DNA from: CAWBYL01 sp963793025
GTDB lineage: Bacteria; Actinomycetota; Acidimicrobiia; Acidimicrobiales; Acidimicrobilacustridaceae
DNA length: 64,000 bases
NCBI GenBank assembly: GCA_963793025.1
Contig: CAWBYL010000006.1
Coordinates: 1 to 64,000, forward strand
Reading direction: 5' to 3'
The position numbers and the translations under genes are program-made. The notes under the pieces are model-generated. The model had not been told where the DNA came from. It made no database searches and was given only the letters and a program-made list of their open reading frames with translations. Position 1 is the stretch's first letter; every line of letters begins with the position of its first letter. Of the stretch, positions 58,249 to 64,000 are shown piece by piece.

Positions 58249-59640
58249 GTGATCCCGGACCGTCTTCGTCCCGTGCTCGAGCGCTCGGCCCCGCTGGCCG
58301 AGCGCTTCGCCGCGTCCGGACACCGGATCTATCTGGTCGGCGGCGTCGTGCGCGACCTGCTCCTCGGCCGGGACATGAGCTCGGGTCGCGACATCGACCT
58401 GACCACCGATGCCCGGCCGGAGGAGACGAAGCGGCTGGTCAAGGGGTGGGCCGACTCGGTCTGGACCCAGGGTGAGCGCTTCGGCACCATCGGGTGTCGA
58501 ACCGACGGCTGGGACTTCGAGATCACGACCCATCGGGCCGAGGCGTACGATCCCGACTCCCGCAAGCCGGTGGTGGAGTTCTCCGACGCCGTCGAGGCTG
58601 ATCTCTCACGGCGCGACTTCACCGTGAACGCGATGGCGCTCTCGCTACCCGATCCGGTGCTCATCGATCCGTTCGGAGGCGCCGAGGACCTGGCCGCCGG
58701 TCGACTGCGCACGCCGCTGTCTCCCGAGGCGTCGTTCTCCGACGACCCGCTACGGATGCTCAGGGCCGCCCGGTTCATCGCCGGGTACGGGCTGCGCCCC
58801 GATCCGGAGCTGGTGGCCGCGGTCGAGGCCATGGCCGACCGGCTGGAGATCGTGTCGGCCGAGCGCATCCGCGACGAGTTCGACAAGCTGCTGGTCGTGG
58901 AGGACCCGAGTCCGGGACTGTGGTTCCTCGCCGACACCGGGCTGATCGACCGCTTCCTGCCCGAGTTCGCCAAGATGCGTCTCGAGCAGGACCCCATCCA
59001 CCGGCACAAGGACGTGCTCAGCCACACGATCGCGGTGGTGGCCAAGACCCGCCCCGAGCGGCTCGTGCGTCTGGCGGCGCTCTACCACGACGTGGGCAAG
59101 CCCAGGACCCGGTCGATCGGCGACGGCGGTGTGTCGTTCCACCACCACGAGGTCGTCGGTGCGCGGATGACCAGGGAGCGCATGAAGGCCCTGGCCTACT
59201 CCACGGCGGATGTCGAGGCGGTCTCACGCCTGGTGTTCCTGCACCTGCGCTTCCACACCTACAAGATGGGCTGGACCGACTCCGCGGTGCGGCGGTTCGT
59301 GCGCGACGCCGACGACCTCCTGCCCGAGCTCATCGAGCTCACCCGGTGCGACTGCACGACGCGCAACGAGCGCAAGGCCCGGATGCTGTCGCGGCGCATG
59401 GACGAGCTCGAGGAGCGCATCGCCGAGCTCCAGGCGCACGAGGAGCTGGCCGCCATCCGGCCGGACCTGGACGGCCGGCGGGTCATGGAGCATCTGGGTA
59501 TCCGGCCCGGGCGCGAGGTCGGCGAAGCCCTCGACTTCCTGCTCGAGCTGCGCCTGGAGGAGGGACCCCTGGGCGAGGAGGAGGCGCAACGTCGTCTCGA
59601 CGCGTGGTGGGCCGAGCGGGTTGAGGGGCCCGCGACCTGA
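58249..59640 (+). CDS. cca: CCA tRNA nucleotidyltransferase
   Basis: The 463-residue enzyme adds or repairs the 3' CCA of tRNAs. Motif A is IYLVGGVVRDLLLGRD with the catalytic carboxylates in RDIDLTTDA. RRDFTVNAMALSL, DDPLRMLRAARF and the Arg/Asp nucleotide-selecting ERIRDEF follow. A C-terminal HD domain is present: HRHKDVLSHTIAVV, LYHDVGKP and HHHEVVGA. The tRNA-Ile here lacks an encoded CCA, consistent with the need for it. GTG 58249 begins just before the conserved helix. Confidence 0.93.
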   Translation: MIPDRLRPVLERSAPLAERFAASGHRIYLVGGVVRDLLLGRDMSSGRDIDLTTDARPEETKRLVKGWADSVWTQGERFGTIGCRTDGWDFEITTHRAEAYDPDSRKPVVEFSDAVEADLSRRDFTVNAMALSLPDPVLIDPFGGAEDLAAGRLRTPLSPEASFSDDPLRMLRAARFIAGYGLRPDPELVAAVEAMADRLEIVSAERIRDEFDKLLVVEDPSPGLWFLADTGLIDRFLPEFAKMRLEQDPIHRHKDVLSHTIAVVAKTRPERLVRLAALYHDVGKPRTRSIGDGGVSFHHHEVVGARMTRERMKALAYSTADVEAVSRLVFLHLRFHTYKMGWTDSAVRRFVRDADDLLPELIELTRCDCTTRNERKARMLSRRMDELEERIAELQAHEELAAIRPDLDGRRVMEHLGIRPGREVGEALDFLLELRLEEGPLGEEEAQRRLDAWWAERVEGPAT

Positions 59641-59676
59641 CGCCGGGCGGGCTCGACCGACGCCGGTCCGGTTCGG

Positions 59677-60396
59677 TCAGAGGCCTTCCTTGCGGCCCCG
59701 CACGACGAGGGTGGCGGGCACGAGGGTCATGGTCTCGGACCAGAAGGCACTCGGCGGATCGGTGGGTCGAGCAGGCGGTTCGAGGATGGCGTCGACCCGG
59801 AAGTTGGCGCGTCCGAACGAGGCGAACACGTCGGCGACCGAGCGGGGGTGCACGGCGGTGCTTCCGAGGAGCCACCGCTCGCGGTCCGCGTAGGGACGGA
59901 TGACGCGCGGCGGGCCCGGCTCGCGGTCATCGAGCATGAGGTAGGCGGGGTGGGGGAGCGAACAGGTGAAGGTCCCCCCCGTCCGCAATACCCGGTTCAC
60001 CTGGCGCAGCACCCGGTCGAGGTCCTCGATCCGGCCCATCTCCATGATCGACAGGGCGGCGTCGACCGTGTCGGCCCGCACGAAGGCGAGCTCGGCGAGG
60101 TCACCGTGGTGCAGCTCCAGGCGGGCTTCGGCGGCGTCGGCGAGGTCTCGCGTGGACTCGAGGCGGTCGTGGTCGGACTCGACGACGATGACATGGGCCC
60201 CCTGGCCGGCGAGGACCACCGCCGTGTGGCCGCGACCACTGCCGAGCAGCAGGATCCGGCGGCCCTCGGGCGTGCCGAGGAGGCGGAGCGAGGACTCGTC
60301 GGCGATGTCAGGTCCGTACACGACGACGTCGAGCGGGAGGTCGGAGTCGCCCGGGAAGTCCGGGGGCGACGAATGGGGGACACCGGGTTCGCTCAC
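59677..60396 (-). CDS. class I SAM-dependent methyltransferase
   Basis: The 239-residue protein has RRILLLGSGRGHTAVVLAGQG as SAM motif I, the acidic VIVVESDHDRLES, ELHHGDLAELAFVRADTVDAAL, and LDRVLRQVNRVLRTGGTFTCSLPHPAYLML. This resembles small-molecule O- or C-methyltransferases of the UbiE/BioC type. No substrate can be inferred. GTG at 60396 is used. It is convergent with cca and divergent from DUF5318. Confidence 0.75.
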   Translation of the reverse strand: MSEPGVPHSSPPDFPGDSDLPLDVVVYGPDIADESSLRLLGTPEGRRILLLGSGRGHTAVVLAGQGAHVIVVESDHDRLESTRDLADAAEARLELHHGDLAELAFVRADTVDAALSIMEMGRIEDLDRVLRQVNRVLRTGGTFTCSLPHPAYLMLDDREPGPPRVIRPYADRERWLLGSTAVHPRSVADVFASFGRANFRVDAILEPPARPTDPPSAFWSETMTLVPATLVVRGRKEGL

Positions 60397-60506
60397 CGTC
60401 CGAGTCTCCCGCGAGGGCGTCGGCGACCGGTGGACCGCACCCGTCCGCCGGTGGATCCGGCCGGGCAACCGTCGTTCTCGGCGCGGTGTCGCTAGCCTCG
60501 GGGCCC

Positions 60507-60911
60507 GTGAGCTTCGGTCCAGGATCGGTCAGGGGCGCGGTTGCCGCCGGCCCCGGCGAGATCGACTACCGCCTCGCGCGCAAGCACCTGATCTCGGAGT
60601 ACCGCAAGGGTCGCCTGGCCCAGCACGAGGTGTGCGACGCCCACCCCGAGCTGGTGCGAGCGGCGAGGGAGTGTGCAGAGCCCACCAAGCTCGACTGCCC
60701 CATCTGCGAGGACGAGAAGCTCGTCCTCGTCTCCTATGTGTTCGGCCCGCGGCTTCCCAGCCACGGTCGTTGCGTAACCTCGGCGAAGGAACTGCGGGCG
60801 CTGGCCCGACGGCAGGGCGAGTTCGCCTGCTACGTGGTCGAGGTGTGTCCGGGATGCAACTGGAACCATCTGGCACGGACGTTCCTGTTGAATCCCGCCC
60901 GCTCCGCCTGA
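60507..60911 (+). CDS. DUF5318 zinc-ribbon-like protein
   Basis: The 134-residue actinobacterial protein has LARKHLISEYRKGRLAQHEVCDAHPEL, two CxxC pairs in LDCPICEDEKLVLVSYVFG and EVCPGCNWNHLARTF, and LPSHGRC between them, suggesting bound zinc. DUF5318 genes lie immediately upstream of class A PBP genes near the origin in Actinobacteria, as here (15 bp). The function is unknown. GTG at 60507 is the likely start; a GTG 15 bp later is possible. Confidence 0.88.
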   Translation: MSFGPGSVRGAVAAGPGEIDYRLARKHLISEYRKGRLAQHEVCDAHPELVRAARECAEPTKLDCPICEDEKLVLVSYVFGPRLPSHGRCVTSAKELRALARRQGEFACYVVEVCPGCNWNHLARTFLLNPARSA

Positions 60912-60925
60912 GGTAGCTCCCGAAC

Positions 60926-63178
60926 ATGCCCCCCGGAACCGCCGGCCCCGCCGGCTCCGCCGCCACGACCAGCCGGCGCGCCGCCCGTCGCGCCGAGAAG
61001 GCCCGGGCCAAGGCGGCGGGCGAGCGGCGCAGCATCGTGTGGCGCATGCGTCGGGTCCTGTTCCTCTTCGCCTTGTTGTTCGTGTTGGTGGTGGCCGGCG
61101 CCGGCTACCTGTTCACCCAGGTGCCCCTGCCCGACAAGGACCCGCCGCTCCTGCAGACCTCGTTCTTCTGCGACTCGTCGGTGGCGACGGGCTGCAACGC
61201 GGACAACTCCATGGCGCAGCTCTCGGGAGGGGTCGACCGCATCACGGTGGAGTACGACCAGCTCCCGCCGGTGCTGGTCCAGGCGGTGCTCGCCGCCGAG
61301 GACCGCACGTTCTTCGAGCACGGCGGCGTCGACCCGGCCGGCATCGTGCGGGCCCTGTGGGCGAACTTCCGCTCCGACAGCGTGCAGCAGGGTGGTTCGA
61401 CGATCACCCAGCAGTACGTGAAGAACGTCTACCTGAGCCAGGAACGCACGATCACCCGCAAGATCAAGGAAGCGGCCCTGGCCGTCAAGCTCGAACGGGA
61501 GCTCCCGAAGCAGGAGATCCTGACCCGCTACCTCAACACGATCTACTTCGGGCGCGGGGCCTACGGCGTGGAGGCGGCATCGCGGGCCTACTTCGCCAAG
61601 TCCGTGGGGCAGCTCGATCTCAACGAGGCGGCCTATCTGGCCGGGCTCATCCGCGCCCCCGAGACGGCCGACGCCCAGCTCTCGCCCGACGATCCGAAGG
61701 CCGGGACCAATCGATCCACCGCGGTGCAGCGCCGCAACTCGGTGCTGAAGGCCATGGTCGAGACCGGCGACATCACCCAGGAGGTGTACGACGAGGCCAG
61801 CGTCGCTGGTTGGGACGACGTCGTCTCGCGCGAGACTCGCACGAACTACGGGACGGTGGCCCACCCGGAGTGGGGGACCGAGTACTTCGTCGAGTACGTC
61901 CGCCACTGGCTCACGACCGAGGGTGGCTTCACCGACGCCGACGTCTACGGCGGGGGGCTGCGGGTGTACACGACGCTCGACATGCAGGACCAGGGTGACG
62001 CGGTCGACGCCATCACCTCCACCCTGAACCAGCCTGACGACCCGTCCTCGGCTCTCGTCTCCATCGACGACCAGGGAGCGGTGCGGGCCATGGTGGGCGG
62101 CCTCGACTACAACGGCGACGGCCCGTTCGCCAAGGTGAACCTGGCCGTCGGGACCGACGGAGGCGGCAGCGGGCGCCAGCCCGGTTCGTCGTTCAAGCCC
62201 TTCGTGCTGGCCGAGGCCATGCGCCAGAACATCCCCCTGGCCAAGACCTACAACGCTCCGGCGAAGATCACCATCAAGCTCGACGGCGGTGAGATCTACG
62301 AACCGGCGAACTACTCCGACGCCGGCCTCGGGGTGCTGAACCTGGTCCAGGCCACCCAGAAGTCGTCGAACACGGCGTACGTGCAGCTGATGCAGGACGT
62401 CGGACCCGACAACGTCGTGGCCCTCGCCCACCAGATGGGGGTGACGGCCGAGCTGGATCCGGTCCTGTCGCTCGCCCTCGGCTCGGGCAGCGTCTCGGTG
62501 CTGGACATGGCGTCGGGGTACTCGACCCTGGCCGACAACGGCCAGCACATCCCGCCCTACGTGGTCTCAAAGGTCACCGACGCGGCGGGGAACATCCTCT
62601 ACGAGAACCAGATCGAGCGCACCGAGGTGCTCACCGAGACCGAGGCCCAGGAGGTCAACTGGGCGCTCAACCAGGTGATCGAGGGTGGCACCGGTACCGG
62701 CGCCAAGATCTCCCAGCCGGCGGCGGGCAAGACGGGCACGACCGACAACTACCGCGACGCCTGGTTCAACGGCTTCACCTGCAAGCTGACCACCGCGGTG
62801 TGGGTCGGATATCCCGGCGCCGACGCGGACGGCCAGCCCCGCTTGATGGAGTCGGTGCACGGCAAGTCGGTCACGGGCGGCTCCCTCCCGGCGACCATCT
62901 GGCAGCGGTACATGACCAAGGCCACCGAAGGTCTCGAGAGCTGCCCGTTCGAGAAGCCGGATCTGTCTCCGGCCGGTGACCGGGCCCCGTCCTCGGTGGT
63001 GAGCCCGTCGACGACCCGGGCCCCGTCGACCACCTCGACGACGGCCGCCCCGGCGGCGCCGACGACGACTCGACCACCGTCGACGACGACCCCCACGACC
63101 GCTCCTCCGAGCACCACGACGCCCTCGACGTCCACTCCGACCACCACCAACCCCGCGGCCAAGCGCACCACGGGGTGA
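60926..63178 (+). CDS. class A penicillin-binding protein (transglycosylase/transpeptidase)
   Basis: The 750-residue bifunctional PBP has a basic cytoplasmic N terminus and one membrane helix (RVLFLFALLFVLVVAGAGYL). The GT51 domain has AAEDRTFFEHGGVDPAG, GGSTITQQYVKN and ARYLNTIYFGRGAYG-like motifs. The transpeptidase domain has the active-site Ser in GSSFKPF, SSN and KTGTT. The C-terminal 70 residues are Thr/Pro/Ser-rich and low complexity. It polymerises and cross-links peptidoglycan, like mycobacterial PonA. Confidence 0.95.
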   Translation: MPPGTAGPAGSAATTSRRAARRAEKARAKAAGERRSIVWRMRRVLFLFALLFVLVVAGAGYLFTQVPLPDKDPPLLQTSFFCDSSVATGCNADNSMAQLSGGVDRITVEYDQLPPVLVQAVLAAEDRTFFEHGGVDPAGIVRALWANFRSDSVQQGGSTITQQYVKNVYLSQERTITRKIKEAALAVKLERELPKQEILTRYLNTIYFGRGAYGVEAASRAYFAKSVGQLDLNEAAYLAGLIRAPETADAQLSPDDPKAGTNRSTAVQRRNSVLKAMVETGDITQEVYDEASVAGWDDVVSRETRTNYGTVAHPEWGTEYFVEYVRHWLTTEGGFTDADVYGGGLRVYTTLDMQDQGDAVDAITSTLNQPDDPSSALVSIDDQGAVRAMVGGLDYNGDGPFAKVNLAVGTDGGGSGRQPGSSFKPFVLAEAMRQNIPLAKTYNAPAKITIKLDGGEIYEPANYSDAGLGVLNLVQATQKSSNTAYVQLMQDVGPDNVVALAHQMGVTAELDPVLSLALGSGSVSVLDMASGYSTLADNGQHIPPYVVSKVTDAAGNILYENQIERTEVLTETEAQEVNWALNQVIEGGTGTGAKISQPAAGKTGTTDNYRDAWFNGFTCKLTTAVWVGYPGADADGQPRLMESVHGKSVTGGSLPATIWQRYMTKATEGLESCPFEKPDLSPAGDRAPSSVVSPSTTRAPSTTSTTAAPAAPTTTRPPSTTTPTTAPPSTTTPSTSTPTTTNPAAKRTTG

Positions 63179-63285
63179 GCCGGACGTCACCCCACGGGCC
63201 CATTGCCCCTGCGTCGGCGCGCCAGTAGCGTCGGTTCCGTACCGCCGGCAGCCGAGTGGCGCTGGACGGGAAACAGGAGGCTCCG

Positions 63286-64000
63286 ATGAGCGCACGTATG
63301 ACCGTGCCTTCGGTCCGTGGCCGCAAGGTCCGCCGAGGGGATGTTCCGCTGGTGATGGTGACCGCCTACGACGCGCCGGGGGCGCGCATGGCCGACGCCG
63401 CTGGTGTCGACATGATCCTGGTGGGGGACTCCCTCGCCATGGTGGTGCTCGGCTACGACGACACCCTTCAGGTGACCGTCGACGACATGGCTCACCACAC
63501 CGCGGCGGTGGCCCGGGCCAAGCCCTCCGCGCTCGTCGTGGCCGACCTCCCGTGGCTCAGCTACCACGTCTCGGTGGAGGACACGGTGCGCAACGCCGCC
63601 CAGCTGATCCGGGCCGGCGCGCAGTGCGTGAAGCTCGAGGGCGGACGGAAGCGCCTCCCGATGGTCGAGGCTCTGGTGGACGCCGAGATCCCGGTGATGG
63701 GCCACGTGGGCCTCACCCCGCAGTCGGTGAACGCCATGGGCGGGTTCAAGGTCCAGGGTCGTGAGCACGCCGCCGCTCTGGAGCTGGTGGCCGACGCCGA
63801 GGCGCTCGCCGCCACCGGCTGCTTCGCCATCGTCATCGAGGGCGTCCCCGACGAGGTCGGACGCATGGTGACCGACGCCGTCGACGTGCCCACCATCGGC
63901 ATCGGCGCCGGCGCGGCATGTGACGGCCAGGTCCTCGTGTTCCACGACGTTCTCGGGATAGAGGACCGGATGCTGCCCAAGTTCGTGCGCCGCTACGCCA
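63286..64000 (+). CDS. panB: 3-methyl-2-oxobutanoate hydroxymethyltransferase, partial
   Basis: PanB makes ketopantoate from 2-ketoisovalerate for pantothenate/CoA synthesis. AGGAGG precedes the ATG by five bases, and the reading frame stays open to the window end. The product shows VMVTAYDAPGARMADAAGVDMILVGDSLAMVVLGYDDT, then VVADLPWLSYHVS, VKLEGG, VMGHVGLTPQSVNAMGGFKVQG and the catalytic region FAIVIEGVP...TIGIGAG. About 238 of roughly 270 residues are present; the C terminus is cut off. Confidence 0.94.
   Translation, partial: MSARMTVPSVRGRKVRRGDVPLVMVTAYDAPGARMADAAGVDMILVGDSLAMVVLGYDDTLQVTVDDMAHHTAAVARAKPSALVVADLPWLSYHVSVEDTVRNAAQLIRAGAQCVKLEGGRKRLPMVEALVDAEIPVMGHVGLTPQSVNAMGGFKVQGREHAAALELVADAEALAATGCFAIVIEGVPDEVGRMVTDAVDVPTIGIGAGAACDGQVLVFHDVLGIEDRMLPKFVRRYA

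Overview
The window is high-GC, gene-dense chromosomal DNA around a replication origin. Gene content and order point to an actinobacterium: dnaA-dnaN-recF-dciA-gyrB-gyrA on one arm; rpmH-rnpA-yidD-yidC-jag-rsmG-parA-parB on the other; then trxA/trxB, DUF6049, cca, and small actinobacterial families (DUF3039, DUF3566, DUF5318, DciA). Partial mycofactocin genes, a questin-oxidase-like protein, an LPxTG-like protein and DUF4012 suggest the Acidimicrobiia rather than Mycobacterium or Streptomyces; this placement is an inference.

Layout. 1-9.2 kb: SnoaL-like protein, HerA-like ATPase, questin-oxidase-like protein behind a MerR/SoxR-like promoter, two unknown genes, a DUF4012 membrane protein and a sortase-type surface protein. 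9.3-18.3 kb: a mycofactocin-type SDR, a MoxR ATPase, a VWA protein, a small membrane protein, mftE and mftF, facing a three-subunit molybdenum hydroxylase (FAD, 2Fe-2S, molybdopterin subunits). 18.3-26.4 kb: housekeeping and catabolic singletons (FKBP, PrmA, DUF3039, M15 peptidase, D-aminoacylase family, tautomerase, nitroreductase, CFA-like methyltransferase, inositol-phosphatase family). 26.5-30 kb: a copper locus (CopC-CopD-YtkA, YcnI, a WHDHR-motif membrane protein). 30-32.9 kb: a WhiG/FliA-type sigma factor, a dehydrogenase, a tiny ORF directly behind tRNA-Ile, and DUF3566. 33-46 kb: the origin region, with oriC most likely in the dnaA-dnaN gap. 46-47.4 kb: a gene-poor stretch between two parS sites. 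47.5-57.1 kb: parAB, then thioredoxin genes behind a SigR/SigH-type promoter, an active-looking Ser/Thr kinase with an extracellular discoidin-like domain, DegV, DUF6049 and GNAT. 57.2-64 kb: histone-deacetylase-like protein, cca, methyltransferase, DUF5318, class A PBP and the start of panB.

The most notable points are: rpmH lies wholly inside an extended rnpA frame with its own strong ribosome-binding site, an arrangement known from Thermus; the MurJ-SigM block expected next to trxB is missing and only the kinase/ligand-binding half is present; mftE and mftF occur without mftA-D; and a short ORF begins two bases after a tRNA. Several genes (rsmG, copD, the MoxR-VWA junction, a small gene at parS, perhaps the first gene) show frame breaks that are each repaired by dropping one base. 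That shared pattern should be checked against raw reads before any biological reading.
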